DNA of 64,000 nucleotides from Pipra filicauda (Eukaryota; Chordata; Aves; Passeriformes; Pipridae), in contig NW_024104304.1 of assembly GCF_003945595.2 (NCBI RefSeq), positions 124,001 through 188,000 of the forward strand, given 5' to 3'. The position numbers and the translations under genes were made by a program. Shown in pieces: positions 36,683 to 48,247 of the stretch; position 1 is the stretch's first letter, and each line of letters begins with the position of its first letter. Below the pieces are notes generated by a model. That model had not been told where the DNA came from and ran no database searches. It saw only the letters and a program-made list of their open reading frames with translations.

Positions 36683-39600
36683 GTGAGTTTGGGCAAGTCA
36701 CTCCATAATTTCCATAGAAGTACTCTTGAAATATCCCTCATGTATGATAGGAAAGACTAAAGGTTGGGTCCCTTGGGTGGGTTCAGGCAAGCGAGCTCGA
36801 CCTCTTCCTGTCCTGTTCAACCTGGATAGCTCCCTACTTGTTTGGCTTAGCTTATATAACCACAAAATAAAGTTAATGAGACTGAACCAATTTCTCTGAT
36901 AAGTGCTTTTGAAATAGATGTCTCACGATCACTATATTATAATTGGGGAAAATTAAGCTATTAAACCTTCCAGAGCCTGTCTCTCTGGACAGTCATTAGA
37001 GAGTAGTAGTCGTAATGTGTAATACAAATTATTAGCTTTGATGTCATAACTACTTTTATCTCTCTTGACTTTTTGTAGTAGTTACAACAACAAAATTAGG
37101 AACCTGCAGTAAGTGGTCTGAAAAGGGGCTTGTGTTATGCTTCATCAGACTTTACCTTCTCATACTAAAGAAGGACACGCAATTGTGGATCACAATATCC
37201 CATAGGCTGAAGAGCTATATCTACTTTTATTTCAATGCATTTACAGTAAGCAATTAAGCAACATAAAGTTAAAGGATACTGAATTAATATATAAATTTTC
37301 TCATTGTTGAAATAATATTATTTTATATTTTCTTTTGAGGGACCCAGTTACAGAGTGAGAACACTAAAGAGCTTAATGCACAAATATCAACTCTAATGAG
37401 AATGACCTGTTCTACCTTGTGGAAGACAGATTGCAATACTCCAGACATTACTAAAAATTAGTTTCCAGAGCGGGTCATACAGAACACTTTAAACAGTGAA
37501 AAAAATAATTCAGTCTCTGGATGTAGTACAAAATGAAGGGACTTCTATCCTCTCCATCCTTCAACTATTGCTGAAGTGGGCAACCTGGGAAGTATAATAA
37601 TAGACTAAGGGAATGGGATTCCTGAGACCTGTATATAATAATAATGAATAATTAAGCATGTGGCCGTAGTGTTGGCATTAAAACTACTTAAGAATTATGC
37701 ATGTCATCCAAGTGCTCTGTGTAGCCAGAGAAGAAAGTCAGGGACCCTCAAAAGAAGATTAATCCAATATTTTCAGACTGCATTTTCTGGAAGCATGGAC
37801 TTCTTTTTACCAAGTACAGAGGGAGCCTGAATCTTTTGCTGGAAAGAGACTCTAGTGGTTAAATAATGCAAGTCATAATACAAGAAATCCTGCTCTAAGT
37901 AAGAAAATGCAAAATGCAAGATATTTCACCCCTGGGACTAGTTCTAACTGCAGACCCTTTCAGTGGGTAAAATATATTATACATTTCCCTCAGGGATTCA
38001 GATAAATATTTGCAAAAAAAGCAGCCTGCACCCAGTTAATTCTGTTCCCACTGAAGTCTGAATACTTTCCAAAAACCTTTCCTTGAAGTCTTAACAGAAC
38101 TTTGGATGGCCTTAGAAAAATAAAAAGAACGCTGACCAGCCTAAACTATACAATAAAATGTTCCTTCTATTGGAGCTGTCATGTACTAGATGGGGACTCT
38201 CTAAGCCATAAAAGTCTCATAGGAAGCCAGGCAAGGAGAACAATTTGATTCAGGATATCTACCTGATGATAAAAACCACATTGCAAATTGTTTCATAAAT
38301 CCCACAGCCAAAAAACTAACCCAGTATCCTAGTAAATTTGCTAGTAAATGTGCATTACTCAGGGTGCAAAGGGAGTTATCATCTTCACAAAATATTTATC
38401 TTCAATGAAATCAAATCCCAAGAAGAATCTCAGGGTGCAGAGGCAAAACAGTTAAATTGTCAAATATGGCCTTTTGTGTGTGTGAAGGCTTTTGAAGTTA
38501 TTTGCTTCTTGGCTATTTTCTGCTTGGAAAGCAGGAGATGCAATCTGCTGATGTCACTACAATAAAATATCAGAAGAAGCCTTTACTTAGTTTGTCACTG
38601 AAAGATAGAAGAAACTCTTTCACCAGTTGAAATGAATGACCATCCACAGATGACCATGCTCAGAAGAAAACTCAGTATTTCTTCAGCTTTTTCTTAATTT
38701 TTTTCTTCAAAAAATAGCTTACTGTTAAAAAAAAACAGATTTCTCCATTCTACTCAGCAGCATTGTGAATCATCTCATTGGGTAAGACTGCTTTAATAAA
38801 AGGAGTCTTTCATAATAAACAATAAGTCTGAACATATATACATATATCCAAATATATTTGCAAATAAATAGAACTGCAGTAGTTGAAAAAATATTATTCC
38901 AGCTTTTGGTGTAAAAGAATTATACCAGGATTCTGTAAAAATCTTGACTGGATCTAAACACATTCCCATTCTCAGGGGAGAACAGGCCAACACAGTCGTC
39001 TGTGGGCTGATAAAACTCTCTTAACAAGATGTGATATGGTCAGAGTCATGACCATGTAAAAGTTAAGGAGACTTTTGCTGTAAGCTTAGGTGGGGCCAGA
39101 ATTTTATGTCATTTTGGAAACAATATCCAAAAATCATTCCATTTTTGGAAAAAAACCTGATAAATCAAAATTTCTCCAAACTTCAAAGATATTTCATATC
39201 TAATTATGCATTTTCAGCCTGGTTTTGACTTTATCCTATGCAAATTATCTCCACGATTTTACAGATCCACATAATTTAAAAGATTGCTTCCCACACTTTA
39301 ATTTGAAAAATTAAAGTGTGTGAAGATAAGCATTGACATTCATCAGCACAGAGCTTTGGAGCTAAGTTAGGGGTTTTTTTATGGAAGAGAAAGCAAGAAA
39401 TACAGAACGTTTATCCTGTTCTTGTGAGATACAGTAAAATTGGGCTTGACCCAAGACTGTTGAAATTAATCTCATTTTGTCATAAATTGTAGTGTTATAT
39501 ATTTTCTGCTGAGGAGTTGTGCTGTGCTGAGTATCTAGATAAACAAGTAATTGGCAGGGTTTATCTATAATTATACCAGCTGCTGTGGGAACTGAGATTA

Positions 39601-42200
39601 GTTCAGCTCCAGTGACTTTAATTTGTAAGGTATGAAACGTTGTCCATCTGACTGTTTTTTAAATGTAGAAAAACGCCTGTGACAAGCTGTGGGTAGCCAA
39701 GAAACGTCTGAGCACAAGCTGGCATGATGGTTCGATGAATATGCACTGTGTATAGAGAAGCAGGTAGATTTACAATAGAGTGCAATCCCACTAATTGTTC
39801 CAGCTGTTGACCCACAGTTACCCTCTACCAAGCCTCATGACTGGAAATGTCCATGTGTCTGTGTAGGCAGCTCCAGCTAGTGCTTCAGTGGTACCTACAG
39901 CCCCAGTCGTTCTGTCCCTGAGGACATCATGCAGACACGGGGGCCCTGCTATAGACCTGCCGTGAGGTGAGGAGGCCCAAGAGTTTCTCATGACTACAGG
40001 CCACCTCCATGGCACAGAGCAGCGACCCCAGCACCTCACAGCCCCATGGAAACGCCAACCATCCACTTGTGTCTCTATACATACCAGTAGTTTAACCACA
40101 AAGAATATATAAAATGCAGAATTAGCTTTTCAGCCACAAAGTTTTGCCTTCTCCTGGCCTCACAAATTTCCTTCCTTCTCTGCAGCTCTGAGAAAATACA
40201 TGGTTTCTAGCATGATCTCATCACTAACATCCTTCTTTTGTTCCCAACAGAACTTTATCAACATCTCTTTTACCAGCAATTCACCAAAACCACAGCATTT
40301 TTTAAGATTTTGACCAAAAAAATAGAAAAATTTTATTTCATTTGATCATTTAAGAGTGCTTTTATAATCAAAATGAAACACCTCCTACAAATTTTTAAGA
40401 AAAATATCACAATGTTTCAGTGGAAATTTATTAGCCCATTTTTAACTACCCATGGCTGTTATTCCTAAAAACTTGTAAGGTGTAACGATTTTCCTAGCAT
40501 TGTGGTAAGTGATGTACTTGAAAAACTTCTTTTTGCCTAAAATGTGTGTGAAATTCACTTCCACTTCAAAAAAGCAGGAAACTGTTATTCCTACAACTGC
40601 TCCTGCACTGGTAAAAAGGTTTTAAAAATGACTGTGCAAAATTAAGATTCAGAAACTGAAAAAAATGCCTACAAATTACTCTTTTGCAAAAACTCATTAT
40701 CTTAAAGAAATGTTGTAACTTGAGAGGTGGGCCAACTGCTGATCTGGTTTTTAATATATGTTTTTAGCAATCCTGCTCTGAGACAAAAATGGACCTCACA
40801 CCTCTTTCTTCAAAAATTCACCATGTTAAATATCTTTCAGTAGGTTGCTGGATTAAGTGGTATGTTTGTTCTGTGCAACTTGTGATGGTTCAATCATTGC
40901 TTTAATTTTTGTTGTATTGGAAAACTTGAATTTGGGATAGTTTTTTGAGAAAGAGCACCATCGTACCATAAAAGCCAGGCAAATCCAACCCCCTGTTCAA
41001 CTCCTTGCTTGCCCTGCTGTAGAATAAATATTCACTCTCTTACTGGAGCTGCTCCAGCATCCAAACAGCCTGTGTTTGTATTACACTGTATGCTACATCT
41101 GCTGCATTTATGTGGTGTATACAGAAATGTCTCATTTAGGGTTTGTGTGTGCATATGCACAAACAACACACAAGACATATAATAACTGATAACTTATTCA
41201 GAGACCAGAATTTGGCCTTCTCACAGCCCAGATAAGTGGCCCAGTGATGATGCCAGGAATCCATTTCTTCTTCAGTGAATGTTTCACCAGCTATGTAAGG
41301 TGGAGCAGCTAAGGCTCTCTGCATTTGAGTTTCTATGTAAATAAAACTTATTTGATTGTATAAACATGACAGAATCAGTGCAACAGGAAAGTCAGAGAAA
41401 GGTCTCATGGTTTATGTTTGCGGCTCTGCATTTATGCCCTCCTGTCAAGTCATCTAACCTCCACACCTCTCCATACCATGTCCAGGCTTCCATTACACTC
41501 TCAACTGAAATATTTCCTTCAGAATATTTGATCAAAACTGATGAATTCATTCCTTCAGGAAAAATAAGTTTCTCCTCATTTGGAAAACAAAAGTTGAAAC
41601 AACTCCCAGTTTTTCAACAGCTGGAATTTTTAGCACATAAGCCACCTAAGTGGCTTTTTGGTGAGAAGCCTAAGAGAAAGAGGAAACTGCATGGGAATGG
41701 GGCCCAGAAACACAGTTTAAATCTAAATCCCATTTTACATTAATTTGATTCTAGATCAAGTATTGCTGTACACTGTAATTATTGTAATATGTGAAAAAGG
41801 AAAAGAAGGCTAGAAGGCAAGTAGGAGCCAGGTCTGCTCTGATACACAGAAAAAAATTAACATTTTAAAATGAATAGGGAGAATACTCTAAAATACAAAT
41901 CAGAGTAACAAGCTGTTCCCCTGGAGCAGAGTAAAAGGTAGTGCTACACCTGTGAAGTGCTATTGGAGCTGGTATTTACTAAAAGAAGTCTGAAAATTGC
42001 TTTGTACCAACTGGCGAAGGAAGAGTTATTCCTACCATTGACATACCATTTTAGGTGTTTTCCCTCCTTTTAATTACTTATGTAAAAATTGATAGCTATT
42101 TTAGCTTACATATGTACACATTCTAGTTCAGATCTCAAATCTGATTCTTATTACTGAGAAAGTAAACACTTCATGTCTGTTTTCTGTTTTTTACTTTTAG
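36683..42200. other. GFRAL intron 8
   Basis: This 5.5-kb intron is AT-rich apart from a GC-richer patch at about 39810-40085 (see findings). No exon or recognised transposon was found. Confidence 0.65.
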
Positions 42201-42282
42201 GTGAAACAGTCTACATTATTGCCTACTCCTCCTGCATAGCTCTCATATTAGGAATAGTCCTGTTGACTCTCCTCAACATCAG
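42201..42282 (+). CDS. GFRAL: GFRAL exon 9: transmembrane segment
   Basis: The acceptor tttttacttttag precedes 42201 and the donor gtaatt follows 42282, giving 82 bp. It encodes GETVYIIAYSSCIALILGIV followed by LLTLLNI, one clear membrane span. It starts with the GE-x-xY pattern seen at the same place in the human protein. Confidence 0.9.
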
Positions 42283-43279
42283 GTAATTTGATAGGGATAT
42301 TAATCACGGGTTCTAGGAAATTGGAAAAGCAGAAAATAAAATGTTTTGACTTGGTTAAGAGGTAGACACTGCGTTTGTCTTTAAAAACAGTCCCAGTGAT
42401 GGAAAGAACTGACATTGTGGGTGTCAGCAGGGAAGAGTGAAATACGATGCGTATCTACAATGCCCTCCATTCATGCAGAGATCCCAGGCTTTAGGAGGTT
42501 TCATTTCCTGTCCCATGGTAGGGGAAGGTGAAATCTGAATTCAGAAATTCTGTGAGGCTACCTTCCTAGCCCCATAGCAGGCAGCAGTAATGCAAAAAGG
42601 AAATGAGAATATTCAGGATTATAACGTATTTAGAAACCAAACCATGAATGCTGCTATTGTAGTTAATATTCTTGCCAAATGCCATTTTTGCTGATAGGAT
42701 TCTGTGAACAACACCCATCATCCCCACCATCCTCCCCTCCCACCCCCTGCCCCATATGAGAAACTGCCCACACACCAATGCTTGGTAAGAAAACAGAAAT
42801 GTGCATTCACTTAGTTAAATGAATATGGCCTTTTCTTAAATGATACATTTTCTTGGACCAAATTAAATGGCCAGATTTCAAGAATTACACTGTCAGATGA
42901 TAGGTAACAGAACATGATGTAGCAGGAGCTATATATAGTGGAAGGGATATTGAGTCAAATTTCATTATTAAATTCAGAGGCAGATCAAAGAGGAATCACG
43001 TAGAAAAATGCAGAAGGCAAGTCAAGAATATATGGGAACAGAGACTTCCTCTTTAGGTTTGCAGTTACAGGAATATCAGCATATAAATAAAACTCAGATT
43101 TAAAGAATACAGAGGATGGAAGAAAGAACAGTGCATTAATAACAATGAAGCAAATTATTTTTTACCACAGTGTTCATCATAAAAAGAGGGGAATTTTGCC
43201 ACTGATTTCAATTAAGCCAAAGTTCAAAACAAAAGCTGTACAGTTTATTGTTGAATACATGCACATTCTTTGTTTTCAG

Positions 43280-43367
43280 AGCCTGCAGAACAAAATATGA
43301 GTCAAGAAGTCTCTTGCCAGACCATTCTTCTGAAACATTTATGGCCCATTATAAAAGTCACAGATGA
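43280..43367 (+). CDS. GFRAL: GFRAL exon 10: cytoplasmic tail and stop
   Basis: The acceptor ctttgttttcag precedes 43280. One base completes an Arg codon, then ACRTKYESRSLLPDHSSETF and MAHYKSHR follow, with TGA at 43365-43367. It is a short basic tail with no kinase or adaptor motif, as expected for a co-receptor that signals through RET. A polyadenylation hexamer AATAAA lies at 43429-43434. Confidence 0.85.
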
Positions 43368-46300
43368 ACTACTCTGTTGCTTATGCTTTTTAAGGCTATT
43401 CTTGAAAGCCAGCCTGTACAGATGTGATAATAAAATATATATTAGAAAAACTACTATAAATTACAGAATTTTGTAGTTAGGAATACAAAATATTTTTATA
43501 TTTATTAGCTCATATAAAACCTTTCACAAGCCAAAAGAAAAAAAAAGGTAGAAGTGTGCTCTCTCTTATTTGCGTAGATTCACAGATCTGTCCTGAGCTG
43601 CACATTTCCTATATTTTTAGATGCACATGGCAGTGGTATAAATACTGCATCAGCAGTGGCAGTCTTTGAAGCCTACCCTTCTGATCTCAACTCATCTGGA
43701 AGAAAGAAAAAAAATCAAGTCAAAAACATTTTAGAGAGCTGATAAAGAGCACATATGTGATAGGTTTGTACACTAGGCTCCCAGATACCAAGTACCTGAT
43801 GTGGTATGTGTAAGGCAGCAGTCACAGGTAGGCTGCCTGTAATTCGATGGTGGAGCACTTGGGGGCTAGGAGAAGATCAGGATTAGAACCGCTTTCAGAT
43901 CTAAAATGACTATCTGGACTACTGCTTTGACCCCAGAATGTTGTTGCTGGAACTGGTTTTAATTTCTCCTCCAGTATGCTTCTAAAAGAAATGAGTGAGG
44001 TTTGCCACGTTTAATGCAGTAAGTTTAGAAAGCATTTTGAGGTCTGAATGCCCAGTGGAGAGAGCCACTTGCTTGGGGCTGAAGTGCCTGCTTCTCAAGA
44101 GAGAAGCTATGACCCATCTCATTATCTGTGTTTCCTATTTGTTGCCTCTAGGAAAGACCCGAAGTGCCTTATTCTCCCCTTGCACTGTACTGGGAGTCAT
44201 GGTCCCTAACACACCATTCTGGATCCCACTTCCTGGCTATGGGCTCTGGACTTCTCTCTGTAGCTGAGTTGTTTGGCTAGATTTAAGCTTCTATTTGTTA
44301 CCAGTGAGTGGTCTTTGTCAAATCTTGGTAACAATCTGGTTCTGGTGAGCACAGGATAATGCACTGGCATTTCTTATTCCACTGTTATCAATGAGTAGCA
44401 CATATATTGTCTTGTTATAATAGCATCTGATTAATTACTTTTATTTTGAATGTGATTAATTTTAATTTTGTTTGAATTATCACTAAATGTAATTCAGCTC
44501 CAGTTTTGACTATGACAGATGACTGATCTAGGGCTAGAAATTTATGTGATCAGAAAAGCAGGGATCTCTACTCTTCAATGCGACTTTTGCTTCTTACTTT
44601 GGTAGCTTGTGAAATGCTTAGTGTGAGAGCAAAATCTTAAGTGTGCAGTTCTGCTGGGGAGAGATTTAGAAATTTTTAACAATTATTAAAATATGCATTT
44701 TCCCTGTCTTTATCATCTGCATAAACCAAAAAAACTTGTTCTTGTTTTGCAGTCAAATGTTTTGTCATTACTAGATCAGCATTTGGACAAAAATACAGAA
44801 ACAGAAAAATGCAGTTATTTTGTTAATTAAAAAGATCTCCTTTGGCAGTCCAGCAAATTGCAGCACTTAGCTCACCTCCCAACATATAGGTATTTTAAAG
44901 TGGTATATTCATATTCTTCATCTTAAAACTGTGAAGTAGAAAACTGAAAATACTGTTGAGAATATGTTCTCATCAGTGTTGGGTAAAAACATTTCTTTAT
45001 GTAGGAAATGTACTTATGACATGAACCTTGTGCTGGTTTTCAGTCTGACTTCAAAAAACAGTGATGCAATGCTGAAGCCTCCATGTCACAAAATTTGAAG
45101 AGAGCCATTTAAATACAGATTTAACTAAACTTTAGTCAACCACAAAAAAATCTCGTTCTTAGAAGCTTTTTGTTTTCTAATTATCTTATATTTAGACACT
45201 AGAATTCCAACTCATATATGTGCTTAGACACACTGACACTCAGAAACAAATATGTAGAACATATTTCAAACTGAGGGTAAGTATGTGAGTTACTCTGAAA
45301 GACAGCAAGATATTTAGTGGCTATTGTGTTGCTTCTGTGATTTTACAGGCTCTCTTCATTAGAGATGAATTACATGCTTAATGGAAAAAGTACATTTCCT
45401 CCATTATGCATGCAAAAAGTATTATTGTGATTCATATTTCGTAGTGATACTGCATTCTGTGAATTGTATCTAGGTGTTAGTTATTAAATAAAGGAATTTC
45501 TGCTGGGATGATCTGTATTCAGGTGATCATGATTAAACTCTGCTTCATGAACAGTTTTGTGATCATAGAATCATAGAATTGTTTAGTTTGGAAAAGACCT
45601 TTAAGATCTTTGAATCCAATCATGATGGAAGAAAAAGCAGTATTTTTGTAAGAGCTTCATCATTAAAAATATTTCCCCTGAAATATGACATCTTCCCAAA
45701 TGAGGAAAATTAAGTCTCATTGATGACTTGGAATTCCCAGGACACAGGGTCATTTTGGGTAAGGATGTGGCATTTATCCCCTTTCCGTTGGAGCTAGGAC
45801 TTTGCAAAGTGAAGACATGAAGATTGATAGGACTAGAGGAAGAGAGCATAAATTTTTGCCTTACAGCACTGTCATTTGAAAGGGGGAATACTGGGTTTGT
45901 ATTTTCTTTGAGATTGTTTATGCATTTTATCTAAAGATTGTTCCGAATCAATTGTGTAGAGTTTTTGAGACAAGTACACAGGAATAGCTCTTTTTTATGC
46001 AGTATTAAAGCTACAAGGCTGTAAAGTCCAGGTCTCCACTTTTCCTGTCTTGCCACAATGAGTCTTGAATTCTTCAAAATGAAGATTTTTTCTTGGCCAT
46101 TCTCACCTGTTTGTGTGGTGAGAGAATGAGCTGCTTGGACAGACAGACGTGAGCTTGACCTTTTCAGGCTGTTGTGGCAATCGCATCCAGGTACTCTGAG
46201 TTAGATGTCAGATCAAGCTAGTAACAGAAGATGGATGGAAGCAGCATCAACACGGTCCCCAAAATGGTGCCATAAAACATAGAACACCATTCAGTTCTCT

Positions 46301-47335
46301 TAAAAATTACTGTGGGTGTCTTTCCACCAGGGAAAATACAAACCATTGCATTCAAACTAGTGAAAATAATTAACTGCAGCTCATGCAGAGGCACTTCAAT
46401 AGTAGCACGGGGTAGAGAATTTTGCTGTTGAGTTTGCCAAGAAATCTCCCAGATCAACATGTTGATGTTTCAGACCACATGCTGAAGTCATTCAGTCTCC
46501 CATGAAGTATGTAGGGAGTCTTCATCAGACATCACTTAGAGGGCACAGATTTCTACTCTGCATTGGAATATGTGAAGTTAGATAATGCCTCATGGAATTT
46601 TTTTCAACTCCTACCTCTACTCCTGGCTGTAGAGCTTTTACTGTTTACTTAATGCAGGAAAGAAATGTTTCCCTAGTAACTTAAAAGAGATTTTTCTGCT
46701 ATAAAAGCCCACAGGAATGCCAGATAAAAAGGTAATCCTAAGAAAAAGCACTCAAAATTGATTACTAGGTAACAAAGTCAACACAGGCATACATGTCAGT
46801 GACAGCTTATATTTGCTAATGCTGTATATATGAGCTGGTTAGTCAGAGCTGCTGAATCTGGCGTAATACATGAGTATATCAGTTTCAATAAACACTGAGA
46901 CAGATTTTATCTCAGCTAACACCACATATTGCAAAATCACAAATGCATTTAACCAAGAGGATACATGACAATTCCTTAACAAAATATCATCTCTTTGACA
47001 TCAGTTTCAAAGGACTGAGTTGACTTTGGCTGCATTCCTTCTGCCTGCTGTGTTATTGCAGCAATGAATATCACTGCATTACAACAGGACTGTAGAGAAA
47101 AATAATCTTCAAAAATATAACAAAAGAAAAGCATTGATCAGCAAGTCAAGACTGAAAATAAGTATCTTTCATTTACTTCTCCAGACTGATATATCTCTTT
47201 AGTCACTTTTCTAGATACTTCACAGTCAACAGAGAACTTAAGGCAGTGTCAGAAATCATAAAAGAATTCAGTGGCAGAGAATACTGATTTTCAGGTATCG
47301 CAGTAACTAAACAATATTTCTACCCCTTAAAATAA
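43368..47335. other. Intergenic sequence, GFRAL to the endogenous retrovirus
   Basis: The GFRAL 3' UTR occupies the first stretch, with AATAAA at 43429-43434. The rest is AT-rich without a recognised gene, apart from the CR1 scrap at 45563-45620. Confidence 0.7.
45563..45620 (-). repeat. CR1 LINE 3' end fragment, minus orientation
   Basis: The word atcatagaatcatagaattg followed by tttggaaaagacctttaaga is the reverse complement of a CR1 tail. Only about 58 bases remain. Confidence 0.88.
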
Positions 47336-47340
47336 CTCAG
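47336..47340. repeat. Target-site duplication, left copy (CTCAG)
   Basis: CTCAG directly abuts the left LTR. The same five bases follow the right LTR at 54896-54900. Confidence 0.92.
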
Positions 47341-47920
47341 TGTGCAAGTTTCGAGCTGGCTTCCCGCCAAGTCCCCCGAAACTCGACAACGAGGACCCGC
47401 CTCCCAGAGAGGGAAAAGAGAAAAAAAAAAGAAACAAGCAGCCAAAGCTATAGCAAAAATACGTATATATATATATATATATATGTTTTATATATGAGAC
47501 AGATACACAAAAGGAGAATACCACACACCGGGGGGGGGGAAAGGGGGGGAAGGGAAGGGAGAAGGACAAAAAGGGGCAAGGACCGCACAAGTCAAACAAC
47601 CAGCCGAAGGCAAATTAGCAAAAATCTCACCACTTCCCTTCGAACAGGCAGGATGGCTAGACACGGCCCCTGGCTCTCCCCTCACGGGTGGCAGATAACA
47701 GCAGTCACTGTAGGCCTCGGCTCCAGATAAGCCAGACCGAGACAGGGACCCACCGTTCTCGAACCTCGCCGGAAAGGAAGAGAGCGAACTATCTTATCCA
47801 TGCCTTATTTATACCCTAGGTTACGTAAAGGAATAGCATGGAATACTTCCTTGGTCACCTTCCTAGTTCCTTCCTGGTTACAAGCTGGTTTCCAGGAAGG
47901 CCTAGACTGAAACCACCACA
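47341..47920 (-). repeat. 3' LTR of the provirus
   Basis: This 580-bp LTR, read on the minus strand, begins TGTGGTGG and ends TTGCACA, giving the TG...CA termini. A TATA box (TATAAATA) is the complement of 47806-47813, and TTACGTAA lies at 47821-47828. It carries a (TA)n run at about 47464-47484 and G/A-rich runs around 47530-47562. It differs from the other LTR at two substitutions near 47729-47738 (agccagaccgag against agcccgaccgaa). No canonical AATAAA was seen. A TATAAA variant at the complement of 47487-47492 could serve for 3' end formation. Confidence 0.95.
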
Positions 47921-47958
47921 TTCTCCACCCCTTATTCCATACTATTTCTTTACGTAAC
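47820..47958. repeat. Inverted repeat, 25-bp arms (47820-47844 and 47934-47958)
   Basis: The arm inside the 3' LTR reads gttacgtaaaggaatagcat plus ggaat. The second arm lies just outside the LTR and is its reverse complement with two mismatches. Each arm contains TTACGTAA. In the viral RNA the two arms could pair across a loop of about 90 bases that contains the polypurine tract. Confidence 0.85.
47921..47933 (-). other. Polypurine tract (plus-strand primer site)
   Basis: On the minus strand the 13 bases AAGGGGTGGAGAA, almost all purine, sit immediately before the TGTGG start of the 3' LTR. That is where a retroviral polypurine tract belongs. Confidence 0.88.
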
Positions 47959-48247
47959 ACCTGTATATTGTGTTCGTCTCTATCCCGCACATATACACAT
48001 ATACATATATAGTCCATGTTTATTTTTTCTCGAAGGCTGTCGTCTGTCATTGAAGATCAGCACCACCAGCAACTCGATTTGTGTTCTTGGCCTTTCGTCA
48101 TAATCACAGTTCCGGTTTAGGGCTGGCTCATTGGTTTGGGCTGTGTCATCATCGGCCATCCTTGGATTCTCGTATCAGCTTTGTTCGGGTCTTTTTTTTT
48201 TTCGTCTGGTGTCTGGTCTCCTGTAAAATACAACTCAAGGCACAGAA
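47934..48247 (-). other. Region between pol and 3' LTR: no env, no dUTPase
   Basis: Only 314 bases separate the pol stop from the polypurine tract. They are AT-rich in the middle (tatacacatatacatatatag) and contain a T run at about 48191-48201. No frame here resembles an envelope, dUTPase or accessory protein. Confidence 0.8.

Larger units (their letters stand above)
18559..43367 (+). other. GFRAL: GFRAL gene: GDNF-receptor-alpha-like (GDF15 receptor family)
   Basis: Ten coding exons chain with matching phases: 18559-18580, 21798-21932, 27734-27886, 29382-29828, 30532-30588, 31184-31511, 33442-33701, 36584-36682, 42201-42282, 43280-43367. They total 1671 bases, 556 codons plus stop. In mammals GFRAL binds GDF15 and signals through RET from hindbrain neurons to suppress feeding. 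The order seen is: signal peptide, cysteine-rich D1 (exons 2-3), an extra cysteine-rich module and acidic linker (exon 4), a short linker, D2 and D3 (exons 6-7), a stalk, one membrane span (exon 9), and a roughly 30-residue tail. Words such as QAALRFFYQNMPFEVAQMM and SLCKLFHHMLHSKSC identify GFRAL rather than GFRA1-4. It is longer than the 394-residue human protein, mostly because of exon 4. Confidence 0.93.

Noticed and set aside
47934..48247. Possible small accessory or env gene after pol
   Set aside because: Only 314 bases with AT-rich and simple sequence. The open frames on either strand resemble nothing.
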